A DNA stretch of 64,000 bases from an uncultured Hyphomonas sp. (GTDB lineage: Bacteria; Pseudomonadota; Alphaproteobacteria; Caulobacterales; Hyphomonadaceae): the NCBI RefSeq assembly GCF_963678875.1, contig NZ_OY787456.1, positions 62,001-126,000 on the forward strand, in the 5' to 3' direction. The notes beneath the pieces are model-generated. The model was given only the letters and a program-made list of their open reading frames with translations, made no database searches and was not told where the DNA came from. Position 1 is the first letter of the stretch, and the number at the start of each line of letters is the position of its first letter. Position numbers and translations under genes: made by a program. Shown piece by piece: positions 15,219 to 22,922 of this stretch.

Positions 15219-16865
15219 ATGATGACAAGATTCTTCCGCCTTCTGGCAGTGCTCGCCACCCCGATTGCGATGGCTGGCGGCGCGCTTGCCCAGACAGAGC
15301 CCAATGATTACGGCGCCGGACAGGATGACGGCCCGCCCACGCTGATCCTCTATAGCGGTGCGAACTATTCCGGCGAGGTCCGCGAGATCTACGATCCGAT
15401 CCATGCGCTGCCGAACCTGCACTTCAACGACCGTGCGCGCTCCATCGCCGTGCTGTCAGGCCAGTGGGAAGTCTGCCAGCACAGTGACTTTACCGGCCGC
15501 TGCGTTTTCCTGCGCTATGACGTGCCGGACCTTGCCTGGTATGGCCTCGCCGGGGAGATCTCATCGGTGCGTCCTGTATATGAATATACAGATGCCGAGC
15601 ATGGCCTGATGTTCGTGCGCGATGAGAATGGCAATATCCGCTATGTGGATGACGAGCGGTATGGCCACGACACCTACAGCTATGGCTATGGCGCCTCGAC
15701 CTCGATCCAGGTCTATCATTATGGCCATTCGCCGGATTACCGGCGCTACGGCTATTACCATCCGCGCCTCGGTTACGACCCCTATGGGTTCGGCTGGTAT
15801 GGCTATTCCCAGCCTTATTATTCCTCGACGCATTACCGGCGCGAGCGCCCGCCATTGCGTGGGCATTATGGCGCGCGAGGGGCGGCGGCGACACTCTATG
15901 TCGACTCTCATGACCGCGGCGCCTCGCTGGGCGTCAATCGCGGCATTCGAGACCTCAGCCGCTACCGGTTCAATGACAATGTCTCGTCGATCCAGATTCG
16001 CTCCGGCAAATGGGAAGTGTGTGAGCACGCGAATTTCCAGGGCCGCTGCCAGATCGTCGATGCGTCGGTCGACCGGCTGAACGGCCTGCGCCTCAACGAC
16101 AACATTTCCTCGATCCGCCCTGTCGGCAGTACGGGCCATGACCGGTGGGACCGCCACGAACGCGACGGCCGCCGGGGCGACCGCACAGGTGGAGACCGGG
16201 ATCGCCGGGATGCGCCGCAGGCTGGCTTCAATCCCGGCAGCGAAGATGCGGCCCGCCGCCAGCCGCCGAAGCCGGGCCGATTGCCGCCGGGCATTCGCAA
16301 CATGCAATCTCAAGCCGCTGCTGCACAACCGGCCGCGCCGCCACCACGTGAAATCACGCCCCAACCCGTCCGCCGGCCGGGGGACCGCGTGATGGACCGC
16401 CGCGTCGATCCGGCCCTTTCGGGCGGTCGTGAGACCCGCAGGGACGATCGGATCCAGCGCCGTGTCCGCGAACTCAGGGAGCCGGACTTGGCTCGTCCGG
16501 CGTTGGGCCGTGGAGACCGTTCGCGCGCGGCCACGCCGGAGCGCCGCGCAACGCCGCGCGCCGTCACGCCCCGCACGCCTGAAGTCCGGTCGACTCCTGT
16601 CCGCCCGGCACCGACGCGAGTGGAGCCGGGGCGCGACACGCGGCCGCCCGGGATGCGCCGTATCGAACGGCCTGTCACGCGAGCGCCGGAAGTGCGCGCC
16701 CCTGCGATGCGCCAGCCTGTGAGGACACCGCAGGCCGCCCCGCCGCCACGCGTTTCGAGACCTGTCCAGGTTGCGCCCCAACCGGCCAGTCCGCCGCCGC
16801 GTGCAGCGCCCAAGCGGGATACCCGCCCGCCGGGTATGCGCAGGAAGGGCAGTAACAAGGAGTGA
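15219..16865 (+). CDS. Large secreted beta/gamma-crystallin protein with Arg/Pro-rich tail
   Basis: A 548-residue protein. A signal peptide (residues 1-24, ending ALA) is followed by a first crystallin domain (about 40-120; NDRARS at 70-75, a degraded GEISS site), a Tyr/Gly/Arg-rich linker (121-215), a second crystallin domain (about 222-302; NDNVSS 252-257, NDNISS 293-298) and a 240-residue low-complexity Arg/Pro/Ala tail. The tail contains RDTRPPGMRR twice. The WEVCQHSDFTGRC and WEVCEHANFQGRC segments match those of the protein at 13815, so the two are paralogues. Calcium binding outside the cytoplasm is likely from the motifs; the basic tail could bind acidic polymers or the cell surface. 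The start could be ATG 15219 or 15222. Confidence 0.85.
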   Translation: MMTRFFRLLAVLATPIAMAGGALAQTEPNDYGAGQDDGPPTLILYSGANYSGEVREIYDPIHALPNLHFNDRARSIAVLSGQWEVCQHSDFTGRCVFLRYDVPDLAWYGLAGEISSVRPVYEYTDAEHGLMFVRDENGNIRYVDDERYGHDTYSYGYGASTSIQVYHYGHSPDYRRYGYYHPRLGYDPYGFGWYGYSQPYYSSTHYRRERPPLRGHYGARGAAATLYVDSHDRGASLGVNRGIRDLSRYRFNDNVSSIQIRSGKWEVCEHANFQGRCQIVDASVDRLNGLRLNDNISSIRPVGSTGHDRWDRHERDGRRGDRTGGDRDRRDAPQAGFNPGSEDAARRQPPKPGRLPPGIRNMQSQAAAAQPAAPPPREITPQPVRRPGDRVMDRRVDPALSGGRETRRDDRIQRRVRELREPDLARPALGRGDRSRAATPERRATPRAVTPRTPEVRSTPVRPAPTRVEPGRDTRPPGMRRIERPVTRAPEVRAPAMRQPVRTPQAAPPPRVSRPVQVAPQPASPPPRAAPKRDTRPPGMRRKGSNKE

Positions 16866-16926
16866 GCCCTGAAAAGGCGATGAAACGGGCGTGAATGCGT
16901 GTGCCAGGCCTGCGGGCCTGCGCTGA

Positions 16927-17694
16927 TCAGCCTTCGTCCTGAGGCTTGCCTGCGCGGGGGTCGTTCCATTCGGCAGCGATGCCATAGCCGCCGCGGCGGA
17001 CCAGCCAGAACATGCCGATGAGGTCGAAGATCCCGGCGCCGAGGCGCCCGAGGAAGCCGTATTTCGACTCTCCCGCCAGCCGCCGCCGGTCGTTCACCAG
17101 TTCTTCGCGCACATCCCAGCCTGCCCGCTTGACCAGCGCTGGCAGGAAGCGGTGCATGGAGGCAAAATAGGGCAGGTCCCGGAAGGCGGCCGTGCGGATC
17201 AGCTTCCAGCCGCACCCCGTATCTGTGGCATCGTCCTGCAGGACGAAGCGGCGCACACCATTGGCGACGCGTGACTGGACCCATTTGAAGCCGGAATCGT
17301 TCCGGCTGTTGCGCTTGCCCGCGATGATGCCGAGGCGCCCGGGTGCGCCCGGGGCGATGATCGCCTTCCACAGGCGGGCCGTGTCGCCGGGGTCGTTCTG
17401 CCCATCTCCATCCAGAAGTTGGACCCATTCACCCCGTACTGCTTTGAGGGCGGTGAAGAGCGCGGCGGATTTCCCGCGGCGCTGGATATGGCTGAATACA
17501 AAAACCGTATCCGGGTGTTTGTCCTTCGCCTCAGCCAGTTCGGTGCCGGTGGCATCGTCCGACTGGTCGTTCACGCAAATGACCTCGAACGGAATACCGG
17601 TCAGCTGCTCATGCACCTCGTCGATCACCGGGTGCACGTTCCCCGCTTCATTGAAGAAAGGGATGATCACGGAAAGAGCGGGGGTCGCAGCCAT
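16927..17694 (-). CDS. Glycosyltransferase family 2, polyprenyl-phosphate-sugar type
   Basis: A 255-residue GT-A enzyme. LSVIIPFFNEAGNVHPVIDE, VNDQSDDAT and LLDGDGQNDPGD (DXD-like) are the nucleotide-sugar and metal sites. The C-terminal ESKYGFLGRLGAGIFDLIGMFWLVRRGGYG is the amphipathic/membrane-associated end of the dolichol-phosphate-mannose synthase-like subgroup that charges undecaprenyl phosphate. It probably works on the cytoplasmic membrane face for lipid or envelope glycosylation; the sugar is unknown. It is convergent with the crystallin gene and divergent from the small gene at 17753. Confidence 0.88.
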   Translation of the reverse strand: MAATPALSVIIPFFNEAGNVHPVIDEVHEQLTGIPFEVICVNDQSDDATGTELAEAKDKHPDTVFVFSHIQRRGKSAALFTALKAVRGEWVQLLDGDGQNDPGDTARLWKAIIAPGAPGRLGIIAGKRNSRNDSGFKWVQSRVANGVRRFVLQDDATDTGCGWKLIRTAAFRDLPYFASMHRFLPALVKRAGWDVREELVNDRRRLAGESKYGFLGRLGAGIFDLIGMFWLVRRGGYGIAAEWNDPRAGKPQDEG

Positions 17695-17752
17695 GAAGAC
17701 TCACGTATAGAAGACGGGCGCACGGGGCAAACTGAATTGCGAGTGGGTTGCA

Positions 17753-18079
17753 ATGGATATCTATCACATCTGGTTCGACCTGAAGCCGGGCACCGACGAG
17801 CGGGCCTTTGCCAAAGCCCTGCCGGATTTCCTCAACCGGATGCAAGCCGATGGCCGGATCGAGGCCTGGCGCATGATGCGCTGCAAGCTGGGCCTGCGTC
17901 CCGATGCGATCCGCGAGTTTCACATCATGATCGAGACGCGCGACCTCGCCCAGCTGGACGAGGCCTTCCGCGCGGCGGCCGCCCGGGAAGGGGAGGTGGA
18001 CGAACTGCACTTCACCGCCAATGCGATGGTGACGAACGTCAAGTTCGGCCTGTTCCGCGACTGGCCGGATAGGGGGTGA
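17753..18079 (+). CDS. Small conserved protein, DUF6614-like ferredoxin fold
   Basis: A 108-residue cytosolic protein, MDIYHIWFDLKPGTDERAFAKALPDFLNRMQADGRIEAWRMMR at the N-terminus. The alternating strand-helix pattern (IWFDLKPG, EFHIMIETRD, DELHFTANAMV) resembles a dimeric alpha/beta-barrel as in NIPSNAP or ABM proteins. I think it belongs to the DUF6614 family, but this is from memory. No catalytic residue can be named. It has no obvious Shine-Dalgarno. Its stop touches the stop of the convergent gene at 18080. Confidence 0.6.
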   Translation: MDIYHIWFDLKPGTDERAFAKALPDFLNRMQADGRIEAWRMMRCKLGLRPDAIREFHIMIETRDLAQLDEAFRAAAAREGEVDELHFTANAMVTNVKFGLFRDWPDRG

Positions 18080-18607
18080 CTAGTCTGTATCGGGTTGGAT
18101 GTTTGAATCTGGTCCGATAACTTGAACTTGAATTGAACTCTTTTTTTCCAAGATATTCCGCAACCCTGCGCGTATTGCTTCTTGGTCAGCCTCAATCCTT
18201 CCGTGAGCCATCGGTGAATAGATACCTTTGCCGATGTGTACTTTGTCAAAATCGTATCCGACGGCTTTTCCCATCACATATAAAAGCTCGACGGCGAGTT
18301 CTTGCCTTCGAACGCCCCATGATTCCGCTGGATAGTTTCGATCATTTAGATGATCGAGATATAACTTCCACGCATCACGTACGGCTTTCTCTTTTCCGTT
18401 TTTTGCACGAAATTCCAAGTCTATCGAATTCAGCGCTTCGATGTGTGGATGAGACAGATTCTGAGCTCGGGTTGCCATCAGCGTGCGGTAAATCCCAAGC
18501 TTCCGCAGTCGCACTTCTTTTCTAGCTTCCAGCCAACTAGAGGTTCGTAGTGCAATCAGCGGGCTCAGTAATATCGCTGATACTGATACAATATCGGCTG
18601 CGGTCAT
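18080..18607 (-). CDS. DUF6680 membrane-anchored protein, AT-richer than neighbours
   Basis: A 175-residue protein with one N-terminal membrane segment (VSVSAILLSPLIAL) followed by a soluble domain: RKLGIYRTLMATRAQNLSHPHIEALNSIDLEF is the signature of DUF6680. The remainder has a charged helical part (WKLYLDHLNDRNYPAESW). The function is unknown. The ATG at 18607 has GGTGA before it; a TTG four codons earlier is less likely. The DNA is visibly AT-richer than the surrounding genes, with A/T-ending codons and T-runs, a sign of recent gain; no integrase or repeat is seen next to it. Confidence 0.7.
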   Translation of the reverse strand: MTAADIVSVSAILLSPLIALRTSSWLEARKEVRLRKLGIYRTLMATRAQNLSHPHIEALNSIDLEFRAKNGKEKAVRDAWKLYLDHLNDRNYPAESWGVRRQELAVELLYVMGKAVGYDFDKVHIGKGIYSPMAHGRIEADQEAIRAGLRNILEKKSSIQVQVIGPDSNIQPDTD

Positions 18608-18672
18608 AGATTTCACCAAGAATTAAAACGGCTAACAACTCACCATAGCAAAAGCTGCTCAGTAGGCACGCT

Positions 18673-19176
18673 TCATTGTGATTCTCCGTCATCCCTCATC
18701 CCGGCAATCGCCTCGATGGCTTCCCACTCCGCGACGATTTCGTCGACATAGGCGACGAAGCTTTTTGCGTAGAAGGGTTTCGACTCGTTCCACCAGTCAC
18801 GGATGGCGGCGGAATCGAGGCTGTCGCGCAGGCGGGCTTCGGTGCCGCCCCACAGCTCTTCCTCGAACACGCCGAAACGTCTGTGCGTGTGCAGAACTTC
18901 ATAATGGCGGAAACTGGCGGACAGGAAATTGGTCGCCCGCAGGCGCTCCGGCCGGGACCAGCTTTCCGGCGCGCCCTCCCTTGTGATCAGTTCGGCAAGG
19001 TCCGGGCTTTCGATGATGCGGCCGAGATTGGTGGACATCATCTGCGCCGACGTCTGTGCGGCGGCCATGCGTGTCAGTTCCGCATTCTGTTTCAGCTGGA
19101 CGCCGATAAAGACCAGCGTGAGCACAACCGCAGCGGACGCAAAGATATTGGCAATGGTGGCAATGGTTTCAAGCAT
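18673..19176 (-). CDS. Single-pass membrane protein of unknown function
   Basis: A 167-residue protein with an N-terminal membrane segment (TIANIFASAAVVLTLVFIGVQL, about residues 5-27) and a helical soluble part: KQNAELTRMAAAQTSAQMMSTNLGRIIESPDLAEL, then SWSRPERLRATNFLSASFRHYEVLHTHRR and WWNESKPFYAKSFVAYVDEIV. Similar proteins occur widely in marine Alphaproteobacteria without a known role. Start at 19176 has GGAGGATC seven bases before it; an upstream ATG would add unlikely sequence. It lies 66 bases upstream of the DUF6680 start on the same strand but differs from that gene in base composition. Confidence 0.65.
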   Translation of the reverse strand: MLETIATIANIFASAAVVLTLVFIGVQLKQNAELTRMAAAQTSAQMMSTNLGRIIESPDLAELITREGAPESWSRPERLRATNFLSASFRHYEVLHTHRRFGVFEEELWGGTEARLRDSLDSAAIRDWWNESKPFYAKSFVAYVDEIVAEWEAIEAIAGMRDDGESQ

Positions 19177-19260
19177 GCGATGATCCTCCCCAGGACTTGC
19201 AGCCATGAAGCGCCAGCAGGGGAGAAAAATCAATTCACAGGCGCCGGGGCCTGAGGCGGG

Positions 19261-19665
19261 TCAGGCTGCCTGCGCGTCCGAAGTCTCGTCGGAATAGATA
19301 TTGTGGCGGAGGCTGGCGCGAATGGCGTTCAGCATCATCAGGCCCAGGCCGAAATAGGCCGCCATCCAGGCAACGCCGAAGGCGCCGCCGTGAAGGCCGG
19401 ACATCGTGGCGAGCACGAGCAGGGCCATCAGCAGGATGGCGCTGACAAAGCCGCGCCCTGACCAGACGCGCCAGGAAAGAAAGAGAATGAGTGCGGTTTC
19501 AGCCCCCGACGCAGCCAGCTGAAGGCCTGGTTGCATCATCGGGGAAACGTCCAGCATCCCGTCGAGCAGGACCAGAGCCGCGAACAGGATGCCGGCAAAT
19601 GCCCCGCCCCTGGCAAGGCGCATCACATCCTCGAAGGATGTGACCTCCGGAAACAGTTTTTCCAT
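19261..19665 (-). CDS. Small integral membrane protein of unknown function
   Basis: A 134-residue protein with about four hydrophobic segments: FAGILFAALVLLDGML, AETALILFLSWRVW, FVSAILLMALLVLATMSGL and AWMAAYFGLGLMMLNAI, with a short charged N-terminus (MEKLFPEVTSFEDVMRLA) and a polar C-terminus. No catalytic motif is seen. Start at 19665 is preceded by AGGGA; an upstream in-frame ATG is possible. It reads in the same direction as the TMEM165-type transporter just upstream (80-base gap) and could be part of its transcript, but a link in function is not shown. Confidence 0.65.
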   Translation of the reverse strand: MEKLFPEVTSFEDVMRLARGGAFAGILFAALVLLDGMLDVSPMMQPGLQLAASGAETALILFLSWRVWSGRGFVSAILLMALLVLATMSGLHGGAFGVAWMAAYFGLGLMMLNAIRASLRHNIYSDETSDAQAA

Positions 19666-19745
19666 TGCGAATGTCCCTGCCTCTGAGCCCCCACCCATAC
19701 GTTCTACTTTTGATATCATACGGTTTTATGTCAATGGTGAATTCG

Positions 19746-20315
19746 TCAGATCAGGCCTGCTGTCTGCAGGGCGAGCCAGACGCCGATGATCAGGAAGAGG
19801 GCGGCGGCAATGTACCGGACAATGTTCAGCGGCACGCGCTCGATCAGCTCATGCCCCAGGAACACGGCGGGGACATTGGCCAGCATCATGCCCAGCGTCG
19901 TGCCCAGGGTGACCATGATGAGGTTGTCGAACCGGGCGCCGAGCGCGATGGTCGCAACCTGCGTCTTGTCGCCCATCTCGACCAGGAAGAAGGCGACCAG
20001 CGTCGTGACAAAGGCGCCGAACCGGGCGGGCTTGTCTTCCAGGTCGTCGATCTCGTCGGGGATAAGCGTCCAGGCGGCCATGGCCACAAACGAGGCCGCG
20101 ATCAGGTAGCGGAACCAGTCCCCGTCCAGCAGGTTGGCCACGCTGGATCCCAGAAGGGCGGCAAGAAAATGGTTGGCCAGCGTCGCCACAAGAATGCCGA
20201 GGATGATCGGCAGGGGCGCGCGGAAACGGGTTGCCAGAAGAATGGCGAGCAGTTGTGTTTTGTCGCCGATTTCGGCGAGCGTAACCACGGCGGTGGAGGT
20301 GAAAAGGGCTTCCAT
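19746..20315 (-). CDS. TMEM165/GDT1 family (UPF0016) manganese/calcium transporter
   Basis: A 189-residue inner-membrane protein with two copies of the family signature: VVTLAEIGDKTQLLAILLATRF (start) and LVAFFLVEMGDKTQVATIALGARF (about residue 107). The two E-X-G-D-K-T motifs on two three-helix repeats form the cation path. Relatives (yeast Gdt1, human TMEM165, bacterial MneA) move Mn2+ or Ca2+. Start ATG at 20315. A yybP-ykoY riboswitch in the leader (20393-20506) predicts Mn-dependent expression and supports Mn2+ export. A following small membrane gene (19261) may be cotranscribed. Confidence 0.93.
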   Translation of the reverse strand: MEALFTSTAVVTLAEIGDKTQLLAILLATRFRAPLPIILGILVATLANHFLAALLGSSVANLLDGDWFRYLIAASFVAMAAWTLIPDEIDDLEDKPARFGAFVTTLVAFFLVEMGDKTQVATIALGARFDNLIMVTLGTTLGMMLANVPAVFLGHELIERVPLNIVRYIAAALFLIIGVWLALQTAGLI

Positions 20316-20331
20316 GCGTGTCAGGTCTCCG

Positions 20332-20379
20332 TGCCGGGCCTTGTTCGAGTCCAACGACATCGCTCCCCTCGGCCCGGCA
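20332..20379 (-). promoter_or_regulatory. Inverted repeat between riboswitch and transporter start (expression platform)
   Basis: A perfect 9-bp inverted repeat (20371-20379 with 20332-20340, 30-base loop) lies between the aptamer and the start codon at 20315, just before a GGAG. It is well placed to control either translation or termination in response to the upstream aptamer. No T-run follows, so control of translation looks more likely. Confidence 0.45.
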
Positions 20380-20392
20380 GGGCAGGAGGCGA

Positions 20393-20506
20393 CGTCATTG
20401 GTCTCGCCCGGACGGTGATGACCGCCCCTTCCGCACCACGGCCTCTCAGCCGAGTATGTTGACACGGAAGCCCGCCTCCCGGCGGCTGGCTACTCCCCAG
20501 ATGACG
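20393..20506 (-). promoter_or_regulatory. yybP-ykoY (manganese) riboswitch
   Basis: On the minus strand the leader of the TMEM165-type gene has the conserved yybP-ykoY blocks in order: GGGGAGTAGCC (about 20488-20498), CAACATACTCGG (about 20449-20460) and GGGCGAGACC (about 20400-20409). A closing P1 helix pairs CGTCAT (20501-20506) with ATGACG (20393-20398). This class senses Mn2+ and is established upstream of Mn exporters, including UPF0016 genes. The match in spacing and conserved loops is strong. Confidence 0.88.
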
Positions 20507-20595
20507 ACGTTCGGTTAGACGTGATCGGAGGCGGGAGCAAGTGGGTGCGGTGATGAAGCGGTGACGCGGTGCCGTGCCTGCGCTAAAGGCAGCGC

Positions 20596-21321
20596 ATGTT
20601 CGAGACGACTTTCATAACACTGTTTCCCGAGGCCTTTCCGGGTCCGCTGGGCGTGTCCATTCTGGAACGCGCCCGCAAGGAAGGCATCTGGGACTGGGAA
20701 ACCATCCAGCTGCGCGATTTCGGTATCGGCAAGCACCGCAATGTCGATGCGCCGCCGACCGGAGGCGGGGCCGGCATGGTGCTGCGCCCGGACGTGGCCG
20801 CCGCGGCGCTGGACAGCATCGTCACCACGAACAAGCATCTCATTTATCTCTCGCCGCGCGGGAAGCCGTTCACACAGGACATGGCGCATGAATTCGCAGC
20901 CAGTCCGGGTCTCGTCATGTTCTGTGGCCGGTTTGAAGGCCTCGACCAGCGCGTGATCGAAACCCATGGCCTGGAAGAGGTCTCGATGGGCGATTTCGTC
21001 CTCGCCGGCGGGGAAGTGGCGGCCATGGCGCTGACCGAGGCGGTTGTGCGCCTGCTGCCGGGCGTCGCGGGCAATGCGGACTCCTTAAGTGAGGAATCCT
21101 TCGAGAACGGCCTGCTGGAACATGACCAGTATACAATGCCAAGACAGTGGGGCCCGTACGGGACTCCGGACGTCTTGCTGTCGGGCGATCACAAACGCAT
21201 CGCAGAATGGCGTTTGAACAGCGCAAAGGCGTTGACAAAACAACGCCGCCCCGATTTATACGCCGCTTACTCCGAAACCCACGATATCCAAGCGCCGGAG
21301 ACAGGCGATGAACATTATTGA
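20596..21321 (+). CDS. trmD: tRNA (guanine37-N1)-methyltransferase
   Basis: A 241-residue SPOUT-fold enzyme methylating G37 of tRNAs with SAM, preventing frameshifts. FETTFITLFPEAFPGPLGVSILERA, DAPPTGGGAGMVLRPD, LSPRGKPFTQD, FCGRFEGLDQRV and the trefoil-knot EEVSMGDFVLAGGE are all present. The 14-base overlap with rplS couples the two genes. A -10-like CTAAAG ends eight bases before the ATG and no Shine-Dalgarno is visible, suggesting a leaderless transcript. Confidence 0.97.
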   Translation: MFETTFITLFPEAFPGPLGVSILERARKEGIWDWETIQLRDFGIGKHRNVDAPPTGGGAGMVLRPDVAAAALDSIVTTNKHLIYLSPRGKPFTQDMAHEFAASPGLVMFCGRFEGLDQRVIETHGLEEVSMGDFVLAGGEVAAMALTEAVVRLLPGVAGNADSLSEESFENGLLEHDQYTMPRQWGPYGTPDVLLSGDHKRIAEWRLNSAKALTKQRRPDLYAAYSETHDIQAPETGDEHY

Positions 21322-21841
21322 ACAGCTGGACGCAGAAGAAGTTTCCCGCGTCCTCGGCGGCAAAGAAATCCCGGCTTTCTCGCCCGGCGATACGCTGGCC
21401 GTGAACGTCCGCATCAAGGAAGGCGACCGTGAGCGCGTGCAACGCTTTGAAGGCGTGTGCATTGCTCGTTCGGGCGCTGGCGTGAACGAGAGCTTCACGG
21501 TCCGCAAGATCTCATTCGGTGAAGGTGTGGAGCGTGTGTTCCCGCTGGTTTCGCCGATGATCGAGTCGATCGAAGTGAAGCGTAAGGGCCGCGTCCGCCG
21601 CGCCAAGCTCTACTACCTGCGCGGTCTGCGCGGTAAGGGTGCCCGTATCGCAGAGCGGACCACCGGCCACGGCATTGAGCAGGTCGAGATTGCTGTCTCG
21701 AAAACCGAGCGCCGCCGCCAGAAGGACGCCGAAAAGGCTGCCCGCAAGGAAGCCGCTGCAAAAGAGCGCGAAGCTGCTGCCAAGGCGAAAGCCGAAGCAG
21801 AGGCCGCTGCAGAAGCTGCAGAGGGCGGCGCAGAGGAATAG
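21308..21841 (+). CDS. rplS: 50S ribosomal protein L19 with Ala/Lys/Glu tail
   Basis: A 177-residue L19 at the 30S-50S interface. The canonical core runs to about residue 120: FSPGDTLAVNVRIKEGDRERVQRFEGVCIARSG, FPLVSPMIESIEVKRKGRVRRAKLYYLR. It is followed by a 55-residue Ala/Lys/Glu helix (about 123-177) not present in Escherichia coli L19 but seen in related Alphaproteobacteria. It overlaps trmD by 14 bases and ends in a terminator. Confidence 0.97.
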   Translation: MNIIEQLDAEEVSRVLGGKEIPAFSPGDTLAVNVRIKEGDRERVQRFEGVCIARSGAGVNESFTVRKISFGEGVERVFPLVSPMIESIEVKRKGRVRRAKLYYLRGLRGKGARIAERTTGHGIEQVEIAVSKTERRRQKDAEKAARKEAAAKEREAAAKAKAEAEAAAEAAEGGAEE

Positions 21842-21880
21842 TCCTCTTCTGCCCCAGTTCTGCTGCTGGCACATGACAAG

Positions 21881-21907
21881 CGCCCCTGCCGAAAGGCGGG
21901 GGCGTTT
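21881..21907 (+). terminator. Intrinsic terminator after rplS
   Basis: A 10-bp GC stem (21881-21890 with 21895-21904), GAAA loop, followed by TTTTC. Confidence 0.9.
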
Positions 21908-21919
21908 TCATTTCAGGGA

Positions 21920-22831
21920 TCAGTGATACCCGGCGCTGGCTTTTGTATAAGCCGTGATGTCGGCAATCAGGCGATCGAAGACGAGGCGCATGCGGCGATT
22001 GCCGCGCAGGTCTTCATGCATTGTAATCCAGGTTTCGAGGTTGAAGCTCATCTCTTCCGGGAAGAGGCGGACGAGGTCCGGGTTTCCCCGTGCGAGGTTC
22101 GTCTGGCAGATGCCGATGCCGAAGCCTGCGCGGATCGCGCCGAGCTGGGCGACGTCATTGTCCGTCCGGAAGGCGAACATCTCCCGCTTCAGGGGCATGC
22201 CGATATTCTGCAGCGACTGGATACCGGCGGTCTGCTGGTCAAAGCCGACAATGGCGTGGTCCTGCAGGTCCGCGATCACTTCCGGGTGGCCGCGCCGGGC
22301 GAGATAGTCCCTGTGGGCATACATGGCGAGCTGAATGTCGCCGGCCTTTTGCGCCACCAGCGCGCCTTGCACCGGACGTACCATGCGCACCGCGATGTCG
22401 GCGTCGCGGCGCAAAAGGTCTGACGTCTCATTTGTCGCGACGAGTTCGAAGTCGATGCCCGGATGCTCCGCGCCGATGCGGGCGAGGATGGCTGGCAGGA
22501 CTTCCACGCCGATGATCTGGCTGGCACTGAGACGCACGGCGCCCGCGATTTCCCCGTCCACCCCGGAGGCGGCCCGGACCATCGCAGCCGCAGAGGCCTC
22601 CATGGAGAGGGCATGCGGCACGAGCGAGCCGGCAAGATCGGTCGGGGAAAGGCCATGCGGGGAGCGGATGAACAGCGCGCCGCCACCGAGCGCGTCTTCG
22701 AGCTGGGTGATGTGGCGGGCGACGGTCGGCTGGGTCAGGCCACTGGCCCGGGCGGCGGCCGAGAGGCTGCCCGTGCGCCAGACCCCGAGGAAAGACCGGC
22801 AATGGTCCCAGGAGAGGGGGAGTTGTTCCAC
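21920..22831 (-). CDS. LysR family transcriptional regulator
   Basis: A 303-residue regulator. The N-terminal winged helix-turn-helix is LSWDHCRSFLGVWRTGSLSAAARASGLTQPTVARHITQLEDALGG (residues 6-50), followed by a periplasmic-binding-type effector domain (VRLSASQIIGVEVLPAIL onwards). The start is taken as the GTG at 22831, which gives the normal length; longer in-frame starts would run into the promoter region. It is transcribed away from the epimerase-like gene at 22923 with a 91-base shared AT-rich region, the usual arrangement in which LysR proteins control the neighbour. The inducer is unknown. Confidence 0.9.
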   Translation of the reverse strand: MEQLPLSWDHCRSFLGVWRTGSLSAAARASGLTQPTVARHITQLEDALGGGALFIRSPHGLSPTDLAGSLVPHALSMEASAAAMVRAASGVDGEIAGAVRLSASQIIGVEVLPAILARIGAEHPGIDFELVATNETSDLLRRDADIAVRMVRPVQGALVAQKAGDIQLAMYAHRDYLARRGHPEVIADLQDHAIVGFDQQTAGIQSLQNIGMPLKREMFAFRTDNDVAQLGAIRAGFGIGICQTNLARGNPDLVRLFPEEMSFNLETWITMHEDLRGNRRMRLVFDRLIADITAYTKASAGYH

Positions 22832-22922
22832 TATTTTTCTATAGCCGGTACATAATTTATCGCAATTTTCTTTATCCTGTTCCGGGCGCACCTTTGCTTC
22901 ACAGACGCAAAGGAGATGTCCC

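Noticed and set aside
16905..16920. CAGGCC-N4-GGCCTG hairpin between the large crystallin and glycosyltransferase genes
   Set aside because: No T-run on either strand; six base pairs are expected by chance in this GC-rich DNA.
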